In this document: positions 39,701 to 49,154 of the stretch, piece after piece | Numbering within the stretch: the first letter of the stretch is position 1 | Layout of the letters: every line of letters starts with the position of its first letter | DNA from: CAIWHR01 sp963779805 | GTDB taxonomy: Bacteria; Pseudomonadota; Gammaproteobacteria; Burkholderiales; Casimicrobiaceae | Direction: 5' to 3' | Assembly: GCA_963779805.1 (NCBI GenBank) | Contig: CAVZZN010000012.1 | Location: 558,001 to 622,000 of the forward strand | DNA length: 64,000 nucleotides | The notes under the pieces: model-generated | The model's database searches: none | Told to the model about the DNA's origin: nothing | Seen by the model: only the letters and a program-made list of their open reading frames with translations | Program-made: the position numbers and the translations under genes

Positions 39701-40582
39701 TGGCAACGCTCGTCGCCGGCACGATCGAAGCGCCGCCGCGCGAGCTGAGTCCGGGCGCGCGCGCGCTGCGGCGCCTCGTCCGGCGCAAGGGCGCGGTCGC
39801 GGGCCTCGCGGTGATCGTGTTCTTCGTGCTGCTTGCGATCTTCGCGCCGTGGATCTCGCCGCAGGACCCGATCGCCACGAGCTGGGGTGCGATCCGCAAG
39901 GCGCCGAGCGCGGCCCACTGGTTCGGCACCGACGAGATCGGACGCGACGTGCTCGCGCGCATCATCTTCGGCGCGCGCGCGTCGCTGCTCGCCGGCATGG
40001 TGTCGGTGCTGATCGCGCTGTCGCTCGGGGTGCCGATCGGCCTCGCTCGCAGGCTACGCGGGCAAGTGGGTCGACGCGCTCATCTCGCGCATCGTCGATG
40101 CGATGCTCGCGTGCCCGTTCCTGATCCTCGCCATCGCGCTCGCCGCGTTCCTCGGGCCGAGCCTCACCAATGCGATGATCGCGATCGGCATCTCCGCCAC
40201 GCCGATCTTCGTGCGCCTCACCCGGGCGCAGGTGCTGGCGGTGAAGGTCGAGGATTACGTCGAGGCCGCACGCGCGCTCGGCAACTCGCACCTGCGCATC
40301 GCGCTTCGCCACATCCTGCCCAACGTCGTGCCGCCGCTGATCGTGCAGGCCACGTTGGCTCTGGCCGCAGCGGTGATCGCCGAGGCGAGCCTGTCGTTCC
40401 TCGGCCTCGGCCAGCAGCCGCCGGAGCCGAGCTGGGGCAGCATGCTCAACACCGCGAAGAACTACATCGACAACGCGCCGTGGATGGCGGTTTGGCCCGG
40501 ACTGTCGATCTTCCTGCTCGTGCTGTCGTTCAACCTGCTCGGCGACGGCTTGCGCGACGCGCTGGATCCGCGCCACCGCTGA
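39700..40582 (+). CDS. Peptide ABC transporter permease 2 (DppC-like, one frameshift)
   Basis: The start overlaps the upstream stop (TGATG). The N-terminal OppC-type part (RKGAVAGLAVIVFFVLLAIF, then HWFGTDEIGRDVLARIIFGA) is followed by SLLAGMVSVLIALSLGVPIG. A frame change near 40050 is needed to continue with AGYAGKWVDALISRIVDAML. The EAA loop VEDYVEAARALGNSHLRIAL RHILPNVVPP and LSFLGLGQQPPEPSWGSML follow. The end GDGLRDALDPRHR is canonical. The shift is most simply an assembly indel because both halves are perfectly conserved. Confidence 0.9.
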
Positions 40583-40592
40583 GCGTCGCGAC

Positions 40593-40626
40593 CCCGTTAC
40601 TCAGAGTAATTACTCCGAGTAACGGG
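40593..40626. repeat. Intergenic palindromic element, copy 6
   Basis: CCCGTTACTC-A-GAGTAA and TTACTCCGAGTAACGGG abut to form a 34-base palindrome with one mismatch. It lies between convergent genes, 10 bases after the permease stop, and supplies the TAA stop of the MFS gene at 40597-40599. Confidence 0.8.
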
Positions 40627-41870
40627 TCCGGAGTAGCGATGCGTCAGCGCTTGGCCACCGCCGCCGCGAAGGCTGGCCACGGCAGCGACGGACAGCACGA
40701 TCAGCGCGACCAGCCACCCGAGCGATGCTGCGCCGGGCACCGCCAACCCCGCGCACGCGAGCGGCGCAACGGCGCGCGCCACGAGCGACGGCGCAGCGAG
40801 GCTGCCGAGCGTGCTCCCGAACGCGGTGCGTCCGAAGAGCTCCGCCGGCACGATGCCGCGCACGATGGTCAGCACGCCGTTGCTCGCGCCATACAGCACG
40901 CGCGAACGCAAGCGCCATCGCGACCGTCCCCTCCAGCGCCAGCAAGAGCGATGAGTGCGACGACGATGCCGGCGAGCGACAGCAGTCCGACGGTCCGCGA
41001 CGAGAAGCGGCGCCCCCACGTGTACTCGGCGATGCGACCGGCCACCTGCATCGGGCCGATGAACGACGCGACCCACACCGCTTGCGCGAGCGTGAACGCC
41101 TTGCCCTGCAGCACGACGATGAGATGCACGGACAGGCCCGACACGACGAAGCCGTTGAGCGCGAAGGCCGACGCGAGCGCGACGAAGGTGGCTCGCCGGC
41201 GGCGCGCGACGGGCGGTGGATGGTGTGCGACCGCAGGCTTGCCGTCGCCCAGGGGTGCCGCCGCGCGCTCGCGCGCCGAGGGCACGCACGCGAGGTGCAG
41301 CGGCAGGCAGAGGCCGAGCTCCACGGCCGCGAAGATCGCGAGCGTCGTGCGCCACCCGAAGTGCTCGAAGCCGAGCAGCGACGCCGGCCAGAACACCGTG
41401 CTCGCGAGGCCGCCGAGCAGCGTCAGGGCCGTGAGTGCCTTGCGATACGCCGCGCCGGTGTGCTGGCTCAGCGTGGCGAATGCCGGCTCGTAGAGCGTGA
41501 GCGCCATCGCGAGCCCGGCGAGCGCCCACGCCGCGTACACCGCGGGCGACGCGTGTCGGCAGCCGCGATCGCCAGCAGCGCGAGCCCTGCGCTGACCGAC
41601 CCTACGCTCATCACCGTGCGCCCGCCCCAGCGATCGATGGCGCGGCCGGCCGCGGGCGCGGCGAGTCCCGACAGCAGCAGGCTGAAGGAATAGGCGCCGA
41701 AGAGCGTCGCTTCGGACATGCCGAGGTCGGCGCGCATCGGCGCGCCGAGCACCGCGATCGAATAGTAGAGCGCACCCCACGACACGATCTGCCCGATACC
41801 CGAGCGCGGGCACGAGCCACCGCGCGTGCCTGGAACCAGCGTCGACGGGCATCGGCATGGGGTGTGGCAT
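40597..41870 (-). CDS. Major facilitator superfamily transporter (frameshifted)
   Basis: The product has twelve-helix MFS character: GQIVSWGALYYSIAVLGAPM (helix 1), FGAYSFSLLLSGLAAPAAGR followed by AIDRWGGRTVMSVGSV (the motif A-like D-R-x-G-x-R loop). It continues with YEPAFATLSQHTGAAYRKAL, NGFVVSGLSVHLIVVLQ and SNGVLTIVRGIVPAELFGR. Frames change near 41805, 41560 and 40900. The reading frame ends inside the palindromic element as RYSGPVTRSNYSE-stop, so the native end may have been lost with an indel. The start ATG at 41870 has GAG-rich but weak upstream sequence. Substrate unknown. Confidence 0.8.
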
Positions 41871-42106
41871 GTCGATCGCATTCTCGCATTGCATGCGGGA
41901 AGCGCCAAGCAGCGGCGCCGTGCCGTGCCGCGTCGGCGTCCGTCTATGCCGCGCGACGGCAGTCAATCCCGAGCGGAGTCAGGGGCTATGCGGCTTGCGC
42001 CGTCAGCGTGCGGCATAAGTTCGCATCGCCATCGCATTGTCGTAACCCAGCTGAGCCGGCAGGGGAATCTGCATTGTCGAAGGCTGCCGCCAAGCTGTTG
42101 CGGCGC

Positions 42107-42122
42107 TGGCACGGAAGGTGCT
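42107..42122 (+). promoter_or_regulatory. Sigma-54-type promoter for the pilus cluster
   Basis: TGGCACG-GAAG-GTGCT matches the -24/-12 consensus TGGCACG-N4-TTGCT with one mismatch at the -12 element and exact spacing. It is 89 bases upstream of the first spore-coat-U-like gene in an otherwise gene-free 340-base stretch (41871-42210) where nothing else was recognised. Confidence 0.45.
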
Positions 42123-42210
42123 GTAAAGGGCTACGTCAAGCCGTCCGGGGCGTCCAGGAACCGTGCCCCGGCGGCTTCGAGAGCCCGAAAACAATGCTTA
42201 CAGGACAAGA

Positions 42211-42720
42211 ATGAGCGCTCGCCTCGCTACGAAGGCCTCGATCCGGCTGCTTGCCGCGGCCGGTCTCCTTGCCACTGCCGCCGCAACTCACGCCGCGACC
42301 GCCACCGGGACGTTCGCCGTGTCGGCCAGCGTCAACGCGAACTGCAACGTCACCGCCACCGCGCTGGGCTTCGGGACCGTCGACCCGCTCAACAGCCAGA
42401 CCGACGCGACGTCGACCGTCACGGTCAAATGCACCAAGAACACGGCGTATACGGTCGGTCTCGATGCGGGCACGACGGCGGGGTCGACCGTGGGCCAGCG
42501 TCTGCTCGCCAACGGCAGCGACACGATGCAATACAACCTCTATACGACGAGCGGCCGCACGACCGTGTGGGGCAACGCCGCCGGTAGCTGGCAGTCCGGG
42601 ACCGGCGCCGGCCTGGGCACCGCCAACACCCTGACCGTTTACGGACGCGTGGCCGCGGGCCAGGCGGACCTCGCGGTCGGCAACTTCTCCGACACGATCA
42701 CGGTGACCGTGACGTACTGA
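42211..42720 (+). CDS. Spore coat protein U-family pilus subunit 1
   Basis: A signal peptide (ending AAATHAA) precedes an SCPU domain: ATGTFAVSASVNANCNVTA, LGFGTVDPLNSQTDATSTVT, VKCTKNTAYTVGLDAGTTAG, DTMQYNLYTTSGRTTVWGN and the C-terminal TITVTVTY. These proteins are secreted by chaperone-usher systems and assemble into adhesive fimbriae (Csu-type in Acinetobacter, protein U of Myxococcus). It is 169 residues and complete, with two cysteines (CNVT, KCTK) expected to form a disulfide. Confidence 0.92.
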   Translation: MSARLATKASIRLLAAAGLLATAAATHAATATGTFAVSASVNANCNVTATALGFGTVDPLNSQTDATSTVTVKCTKNTAYTVGLDAGTTAGSTVGQRLLANGSDTMQYNLYTTSGRTTVWGNAAGSWQSGTGAGLGTANTLTVYGRVAAGQADLAVGNFSDTITVTVTY

Positions 42721-42827
42721 TCTTGCGCAAACCGATGTTCATGCGACGCCGCAGCACCCGCCGGGCCAGCGCAGCAACGTGTCCGACGGCGCCTTCCCGC
42801 CATTACAACGATCCTTGCAGAGGTGAA

Positions 42828-43334
42828 ATGAAAACGTCAGCCTACAGGACCTCCGTGCGCGCAATGCTTGCCGCCGGTCTTCTCACCGTCGCCGGCTCCG
42901 CTTTCGCGGCGACGGCAACGAACACGTTCGCGCTATCGGCCAACGTCAACGCGAACTGCAGCGTCACCGCCACCGCGCTCGCGTTCGGCACGGTCGATCC
43001 GTTGAGCAGCCAGACCGACGCTTCGTCGACGGTCACCGTGAAGTGCACCAAGAACACCGCGTACAGCGTCGGCCTCGATGCCGGCACGACCAGCGGCGCC
43101 ACGGTGGCGCAGCGCAAGCTCGCCAACGGCACCGACACGATGGACTACAACGTCTACACGGCCGCCGATCACGCCACGGTCTGGGGCAACAGCGCCGGCA
43201 GCTGGCAGACGGGGACCGGGGCCGGCATGGGCACGTCGAACGACCTCACCGTCTACGGGCGTGTTGCATCGGGACAACAGAATCTCGCGGTCGGCAGCTT
43301 CTCGGACACGGTCACGGTCACCGTGACGTACTGA
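42828..43334 (+). CDS. Spore coat protein U-family pilus subunit 2
   Basis: This near-duplicate of the preceding gene has 168 residues, AGAGGTGA before the ATG and a signal peptide ending GSAFAA. It has the same blocks (NANCSVTATALAFGTVDPLS, VKCTKNTAYSVGLDAGTTSG, DTMDYNVYTAADHATVWGNS) and ends TVTVTVTY. The high identity outside the signal peptide marks a recent tandem duplication. It is a likely structural subunit of the same pilus, with differences in loops that could vary adhesion. Confidence 0.92.
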   Translation: MKTSAYRTSVRAMLAAGLLTVAGSAFAATATNTFALSANVNANCSVTATALAFGTVDPLSSQTDASSTVTVKCTKNTAYSVGLDAGTTSGATVAQRKLANGTDTMDYNVYTAADHATVWGNSAGSWQTGTGAGMGTSNDLTVYGRVASGQQNLAVGSFSDTVTVTVTY

Positions 43335-43360
43335 ACACGATCACCAGGTAACGCCCGGCA

Positions 43361-43393
43361 GCTTGCGCTTCGCAGATCGCGAAGTGCGCAAGC
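43361..43393 (+). promoter_or_regulatory. Stem-loop after the two major subunit genes
   Basis: GCTTGCGCTTCGC pairs with GCGAAGTGCGCAAGC (two-base bulge, short loop) 26 bases after the stop of subunit 2. No T-run follows, so it is more likely an mRNA-stabilising or partial read-through hairpin. The remaining 43394-43813 contains no supported gene. Confidence 0.4.
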
Positions 43394-43813
43394 CGTCCGG
43401 AGTTGCCGGGAACGTGCGCCGGGGTCCTGGGTGATGCCGGCCCCGGTGCACGAGCTCCTGCAACCCGACGGCGCTGTCGTGCACAGGCGCACCGCGCAGT
43501 GCGGCGGCGCCGAGGACTCCGATTCGACGCGTACGCAACGCGACGAAGGATTGCGCTTGCCCCGGACACTCCGCACCTCCTATGATGAGCTCACATAACT
43601 TCAAATCCGCATCGATCGCGCGTGGCGTTCAATTGCGCGCGGCATGCGGCGGTTCCCGCGCGGAGGCGCGCGAGCCGTTGAGCGGGGGGCGGCGGTGGCG
43701 GGCGATATCGAGCGGCGCGATTGCCGGAACGTCGGGCGGGCAGGGAGCCGCCGCGACGCCGTGCGCCATGCCTGCGCCGCTGCCCCCCTCGTGGCTCGCG
43801 CACGGATGTAGCC

Positions 43814-44263
43814 ATGACGCGGCGCGCGCATGCTGCATCACGCGCGCTGGCGGGCGGCCTCGGGCTCGCGTGCTTCGCCCTCGCGCTGCCGGCCTCGGCG
43901 GGCAGCGCGCGGGCCGCGATCTCCGTGTCCGGCGACGGTCGGGCAGAGCTGCGTGTTCACGACTTCGACCACCGGTGCGCTCGGGGTGCGATGCAGCTCC
44001 GGCGCCGTCGGCGGCGTGACGCTCGCGTCCATGCCGGCGCAGCCGCTCGCACTCGCCGCATCGGGCTTCCTGCCGGTCCGCGCGCAGCGGCGCGCGCCTG
44101 ACGACGAAATCGCCCCCGGCTCATGCGCTTTCGTCCTCACCGGCCAGGGTCTTCGCAGTCCGGTCGTCACGGCTGCAGCCGCATGCACGCAGGCGCCAGC
44201 GCATGGCCGGCGGCGCACGTCGCGCATCCGGATCGCGTGATCGAAGCGAGCATCACCTTCTGA
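43814..44263 (+). pseudogene. Third, diverged SCPU-like secreted subunit (frameshifted)
   Basis: The ATG at 43814 begins a signal peptide (RALAGGLGLACFALALPASA) and ISVSG. After a frame change near 43930 the sequence reads QSCVFTTSTTGALGVRCSSG, MPAQPLALAASGFLPVRAQ and SCAFVLTGQGLRSPVVTAA. A second shift near 44210 gives the terminal HPDRVIEASITF-stop at 44261-44263. Cysteine spacing and the ...ASITF end resemble SCPU subunits but the body is unlike subunits 1 and 2. Its position between subunits and chaperone supports a minor pilin role. Confidence 0.5.
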
Positions 44264-45010
44264 CCCGGCTGTCGGCGCTGTGGCGTTCGCTTGCGAGCGC
44301 CGCGCCGTTCCTGCTCGCGCTTCTGCTCGCGCCCGCCGCGGTCGCGGGCTCGTTCTCCGTATCTCCGTTGCGCATCGAGCTCTCGCCCGGGCAGCGCACG
44401 GTCGCGCTCACCGTGCACAACCAATCGGAAGACGCCACGGTGGTCCAGGCGCAGCTCGTGGCGTGGACCCAGGCCGACGGCGAGGATCGGCTCGAGCCCA
44501 CGGCCGATCTCATCGCGTCGCCGCCCATCTTCACGCTGCAACCGGCCGCCACGCAGACCATTCGCATCGCGCTGCGCCGGCCTGCGGATGGCGCGGTGGA
44601 GCGCACCTATCGCATCCTCGTGACGGAAGTGCCCGGACCGGCACAACCCGGCTTCACCGGGGCGCGCTTCGCGCTCAAGGTGAGCCTGCCCATTTTCGTC
44701 GAGGCGGCGACGGGCGGCACGGCACCGCACCTGCAATGGACCGCCAAGCGCCTGCCCGGCGGCGACGTGGCGGTGAGCGTGAGCAATGCCGGCAGCAAGC
44801 ACGTGCAGCTGCGATCCCTGGAGTTGGCACCCGCCGCCGGCGAAGCGGACGCGCGCAGCGCCGGGCCTCTGGTACGTGCTCGCGGGCCAGCGCCGCACGA
44901 TCGTCGTCAAACCCGTTGCGGGGCGCACCGTCGCTTCCGATCGCGTCGAACTCCTGGCCGATACGGATGCGGGTCCCGTTCGCGCCGATGTCGTGCTGGG
45001 CCAGCCTTAA
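44203..45010 (+). CDS. Periplasmic pilus chaperone (PapD-like, one frameshift)
   Basis: The hydrophobic signal (SAAPFLLALLLAPAAVAG) is followed by the chaperone fold: SFSVSPLRIELSPGQRTVAL, VVQAQLVAWTQADGEDRLEP and LQPAATQTIRIALRRPADGA. ERTYRILVTEVPGP and RFALKVSLPIFV complete domain 1. The frame changes near 44865; the rest (GLWYVLAGQRRTIVVKPVAG) ends VVLGQP at 45010. ATG 44203 is the only in-frame ATG, but it puts 29 odd residues before the signal; a non-ATG start near 44260 is likelier. It delivers SCPU subunits to the usher, whose start overlaps its 3' end. Confidence 0.85.
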
Positions 45011-47343
45011 CCGCCGGCTCCTTTGCGGCTTCGCGCTCATGCTCGCTGCCAGTGCTTCAGCTGCCGACGCGTCGCCGCTGCCGCTCGCGGCGATGGTGGC
45101 GGGGTATAGCGAGGCGGTGCTCGTGGTGACGCGTCAACGGCCAGCCGCAGAGCGAGCCGGTGATCGCGCTGCGCGACGCTTCCGGCGCCGTGTGGATCGC
45201 GGCGGAAGACCTCGAGCGCTGGCGCCTGCGCCTGCCCGACGCCAATCCGATCGGCTTCCACGCCACGCGCTACTATCCGCTCGCCGCGTACGAGGGCCTC
45301 GTCGCACGCATCGACGAGCAGGCGCAGACGCTCGACGTCACGCGCGCCCGCTGCGCTGTTCCCGGCCACGCGCATCGATGCCCGGCCGACGCCGAGCCCC
45401 GTGCCCGATCGCGGCGCGCTGGGCGGCTTCGTCAACTACGGCTTGCTCGGCACGCACGATACGGCGGGCAACATCGGCTCGGCGTCCATCGAGCTCGGTG
45501 CGTTCAATTCCTTCGGCGCGATCAACTCGACCGGCGTCGCCGTCGCGGGCGAGGGCCAGCACAAGTACACGCGCCTCGACACGACGTGGACGTATCCGAT
45601 GCCCGAGCGCCTCACCACCGTGCGCGCGGGCGACATCGTGAGCCGTCCGGGCGCATGGGGACGCTCGCTGCGCTACGGCGGGGTGCAGTACGGCACGGAC
45701 TTCACGCTGCAGCCGAATCTCGTGCTGCTGCCCGGACAGGCCATCGCCGGGGCGGCGGCGGTGCCGTCCACGGTCGACGTGTTCGTGAACAACGCGCTCG
45801 TGGCGCAACAGCAGGTGCGCCCCGGTCCGTTCTCGATCGGCAACGTGCCGCCGATCACCGGCACCGGCGACCTCACGCTGGTCGTGCGCGACGAGCTCGG
45901 GCGCGAGCAGGTCATCTCGCGTCCGTTCTATGCGAGCGCATCGCTGCTGCGCGCGGGCCTCTCCGACTTCACCTACGAAGCGGGCTACCTGCGCGAGAAT
46001 TACGGCGTGTCGAGCGACGATTACGGTCCGTGGTTCGCGCGGCGACTTATCGGCGCGGCGTGACCGATCGCTGGACGGCCGAGGCCCGGGCCGAAGCGCA
46101 ATCGGGGGTGGCCAATGCCGGCATCGCCTCCGACGTGCAGCTGGGAACCTTCGCTACGCTGAGCGGGTCGGTCGCCGCCGGGCACAATCCGCGAGGGCTC
46201 GGGCGCGCGCGTCGCGCTGGGTCTCGATCACCAGTCGCGCGAGCTGTCCTTCAACGTGCAGGGCACGTGGGCCTCGCCGCGCTTTCGCCTCGCCGGCGAG
46301 CAGGACTTCACGTTCACGGTCGACCGCGAGTGGCTCGCCTCCGCCAGCTACGCGCTCGGGCCGCTACGGCAACGTCAGCGCCGCGTACATCGACCGCCAC
46401 TATCGCGACCAGCCGGCGCTGAGCATCGCCTCGCTCGGCTACAACGTGAGCCTCGAGCGCTGGGGCTACGTCTCGGTGGCGCTGTCGCGCACGTGGGCCG
46501 ACGATCGCTCCACGCAGCTCACCGCGAGCTGGACGGTGCCGTTCGGAACGGCGTCGAGCGCATCCGTCGGCGTGGATCGCGTGCGCGGCTCCGCCAGCAC
46601 TCGCAGCTACGACGAGCGCTACGCCGTCGATCCAGCGCAACCTGCCGCGAAGGCGAGGGCTTCGGCTATCGCGCGCGGCTGTCCGACAACGGGCCGCGCA
46701 CCGCGGGCGTCGAGTACCAGGGACGCTACGGCAGCTACGCGGCCGAGGTCTCGCAGCTCAACGGCGACACGGCCGAGCGCGTGTTCGCGAGCGGCGGCAT
46801 CGGCCTCATCGCCGGCCATCCCTTCGCGAGCCGCACGATCAACGACAGCTTCGGCCTCGTGCGCGTGCCGGGCTATGCAGGCGTGCGCGTGTTCGCGCAG
46901 AATCAGGAGGTGGGACGCACCGACGACAAGGGCGAGCTCGTGGTGCCGCGGCTGCTGCCCTACCTCTCCAACCCGCTGCGCATCGAGCAGGCCGATCTGC
47001 CGATCGACGTGGAGATCGACACCCTCTCGCGCGACGCCGTGCCGTACTTCCGCAGCGGCGTGGTCGTCGAGTTCCCCGTGCGTGCCGCGCGCTCCGCGCT
47101 CGTCACGATCGTGCAGGAGGACGGCGCGCCCGTTCCCGCCGGCGCGCGCGGCCACCGTGGAAGGGCAGGCCGACGACATTCCCGGTCGCGCTCGACGGCG
47201 AGGCGTACCTCACCGGGCTCGAGCGCACCAATCGCGTGACGGTGAAGTGGCTCGACCGCCAGTGCGCGTTCGAGTTCGAGTACCCGCGCGCGGGCGATCC
47301 GCAGCCGCGCCTCGGGCCGTTCACCTGTCGGGCGCTGCACTGA
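44988..47343 (+). pseudogene. Outer-membrane fimbrial usher, multiply frameshifted
   Basis: The start ATG overlaps the chaperone by 23 bases and a signal peptide (LCGFALMLAASASA) follows. Segments in changing frames are ALRDASGAVWIAAEDLERWR, GGFVNYGLLGTHDTAGNIGS, SIELGAFNSFGAINSTGVAV and RAGDIVSRPGAWGRSLRYGG. Next are IDVFVNN-like STVDVFVNNALVAQQQVRPG, SLGYNVSLERWGYVSVALSR, GIGLIAGHPFASRTINDSF and LLPYLSNPLRIEQADLPID. It ends RLGPFTCRALH. About seven shifts in 2.3 kb prevent translation as written, yet barrel and plug blocks typical of SCPU-type ushers are all present, total about 785 codons. Sequence errors are plausible but the density is above that of neighbours. Confidence 0.82.
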
Positions 47344-47357
47344 CGCGCCGTTCCGCC

Positions 47358-47859
47358 ATGACGCTGCGCTACCGACGCGATCCGCGCTCGCGCTCTTCGT
47401 CGCTGCTCCTCGCGATCGGCACGGCGCGGCGCGCGCGCGCCGAGCACTTGCTCGGTGTCGGCGCCCGACCCTCGCGTTCGGCGCCTACGACACGCTGAAC
47501 CCGACCACGTCCACGACGACGATCACCGTCTTCTGCACGGACCCCGACAAGACGCGCGACGTGATCAACTACACGATCTGCGCTGAGCGCCGGGCTCGGG
47601 GAGCTTCGCCAGCCGGGAGCTCTCGGGCACGGGCGACATCCTCACCTACAACCTCTACACGAACGCGACGTACACGACGGTGTGGGGCGATGGCTCCGGC
47701 GGGGACGCAGCACGCGTCACCGGCCGGATGATCATTCCGAGGAACATGCCTTCGAACGGCGGTACGGAGACGGTGTACGGCCGGATTCCGGGGCCGCAGA
47801 ACGTCGCGCCGGGCAACTACTCGACGGCGATCCCGATCACCATCACGATCACCTACTGA
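47358..47859 (+). CDS. Spore coat protein U-family subunit 3/tip (frameshifted)
   Basis: After a shifted signal-peptide region the sequence reads LAFGAYDTLNPTTSTTTITV, FCTDPDKTRDVINYTI, SAGSGSFASRELSGTGDILT and YNLYTNATYTTVWGDGSG. It ends in METVYGR-like GGTETVYGRIPGPQNVAPGN and ITITITY. This is the common SCPU form with a longer loop, found after the usher gene and probably a tip adhesin. At least two frame changes (near 47470 and 47585) are needed. The end overlaps the convergent MazG-like gene by 7 bases. Confidence 0.75.
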
Positions 47860-48243
47860 TCGTCGCCGGCAGGGTAGTCGCTGTACTTGCGGGCACTGCC
47901 GCGCACGCGATCGGCGGGATAGCGCTCCTCGTTGCGCGCGATCTTGGCCGCGACGGCCGCGAGCAGGTCGATGTCGAGCCGGTCGGCGAGGCGCACGAGA
48001 TACGCGAGCACGTCGGCGAGCTCCTCCGCGACGGCCGCCTTCTTCGCCGCGTCGAGCTGCCTGCTCTCGTTCCTCCGTGAGCCACTGGAAGTGCTCGACC
48101 ACCTCCGCCGCCTCGGCGACGAGCGCCATGGCGAGGTTCTTCGGCGAATGGAACTGGTCCCAGTCGCGCGCGGCCGCGAACGCGCGCAGGCGTTCGCGCA
48201 GTGCGTCGAGATCGCGGATGGGGGACGGTGGAGATTCGGACAT
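47853..48243 (-). CDS. MazG-like nucleotide pyrophosphohydrolase (one frameshift)
   Basis: This is of the RS21-C6/dCTPase type. The start SESPPSPIRDLDALRERLRAF leads to RDWDQFHSPKNLAMALVAEA, the metal motif EAAEVVEHFQWLTEE, and, after a frame change near 48065, EELADVLAYLVRLADRLDID. It ends NEERYPADRVRGSARKYSDY, also typical. The E-x2-E...E-x2-D arrangement binds magnesium. Such enzymes hydrolyse aberrant (d)NTPs. The gene is convergent and overlapping with the pilus subunit gene. Confidence 0.85.
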
Positions 48244-48280
48244 GATCGGTGTGTGCAAGGGCCTGCGCGACCGCGCAGCG

Positions 48281-49126
48281 TCAGGTTTCGTGCGCGTCGA
48301 AACGATACGTGGCCGCGTCGTCCTGCCCGAGCACCCGCACGAGCCACGGCATGACCGAGCGCAGCACGTCGGCGAGCGTCCAGGGCGGATTGACGACGAA
48401 CATCCCGCTGCCGAAGAGGCCGATGCGCTCGTCCCCGGGCGCGCGCACCTGCAGTGCGACGTCGATCCAATCCTTGCCGGCCGTGCGTGCGAGCTGCGAC
48501 GGAAGCTGCGTGGCTTCCCGTCGCGCGAGCAGCGGATACCAGATCGCATACGTCCCGGTCGCAAAGCGTTCCAGGCCTTCGCGCAGCGCGACGACCACCG
48601 CCCGATAGTCCGCCGCGAGCTCGTAGGACGGATCGATCAGCACGAGCCCGCGGCGCGACGGCGGCGGCAGCACCGCCTTCACGCCCGCGAAGCCGTCGCC
48701 CGCGGTGACCACCACGCGCCGACCCGCACCGGCGAACTCCTCCTGGAGGAGCCGCGCGTCGGTCCCGTGCAGCTCGAACAGGCGCACGCGGTCCTGCGGG
48801 CGCAGCGTCTGCACGGCGATGCGCGGGGATCCCGGATAGCGCCGCAGGACTCCGTCGGGATTGAACGCGCGCACCTCGCCCACGTAATCGGCGACGAGCG
48901 GCGGCAGGTCCTTGCGCTGCCACAACGCGCCGATGCCGGTGCGGAACTCCGCGTTCTTCGCGGCGAAGCCCGCTTCGAGCGAATAGGAGCCCGCGCCCGC
49001 GTGCGTATCGACGAACAGCAGCGGCTTGTCCTTGCGCGTGAGCAGGCGCACGAGCGCGACGAGCACCACGTGCTTCAGCACGTCCGCATGATTGCCGGCG
49101 TGGAAGCCGTGGCGATAGCTCAGCAT
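48281..49126 (-). CDS. rlmJ: 23S rRNA (adenine(2030)-N6)-methyltransferase
   Basis: The 281-residue product starts with the RlmJ hallmark MLSYRHGFHAGNHADVLKHV. It then has FVDTHAGAGSYSLEAGFAAK (SAM-binding), ELHGTDARLLQEEFAGAGRR and LVLIDPSYELAADYRAVVVA (DPPY-like, here DPSY), and NPPWTLADVL near the end. Length and order match the family. ATG 49126 is chosen because the conserved MLSYRH must be the N-terminus; the open frame continues upstream only as low-complexity sequence. Confidence 0.93.
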   Translation of the reverse strand: MLSYRHGFHAGNHADVLKHVVLVALVRLLTRKDKPLLFVDTHAGAGSYSLEAGFAAKNAEFRTGIGALWQRKDLPPLVADYVGEVRAFNPDGVLRRYPGSPRIAVQTLRPQDRVRLFELHGTDARLLQEEFAGAGRRVVVTAGDGFAGVKAVLPPPSRRGLVLIDPSYELAADYRAVVVALREGLERFATGTYAIWYPLLARREATQLPSQLARTAGKDWIDVALQVRAPGDERIGLFGSGMFVVNPPWTLADVLRSVMPWLVRVLGQDDAATYRFDAHET

Positions 49127-49154
49127 GGGCCGATTGTACCGGCCGCCTGCGCGC

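Noticed and set aside
42130..42190. Possible c-di-GMP riboswitch before the pilus cluster
   Set aside because: CCGTCCGGGGCG...CCCCGGCGG forms pairs, but the conserved GEMM core sequences were not found.
43582..44019. A 145-codon frame before the third pilus subunit
   Set aside because: It lacks a signal peptide and family motifs and overlaps the better-supported SCPU-like gene in another frame.
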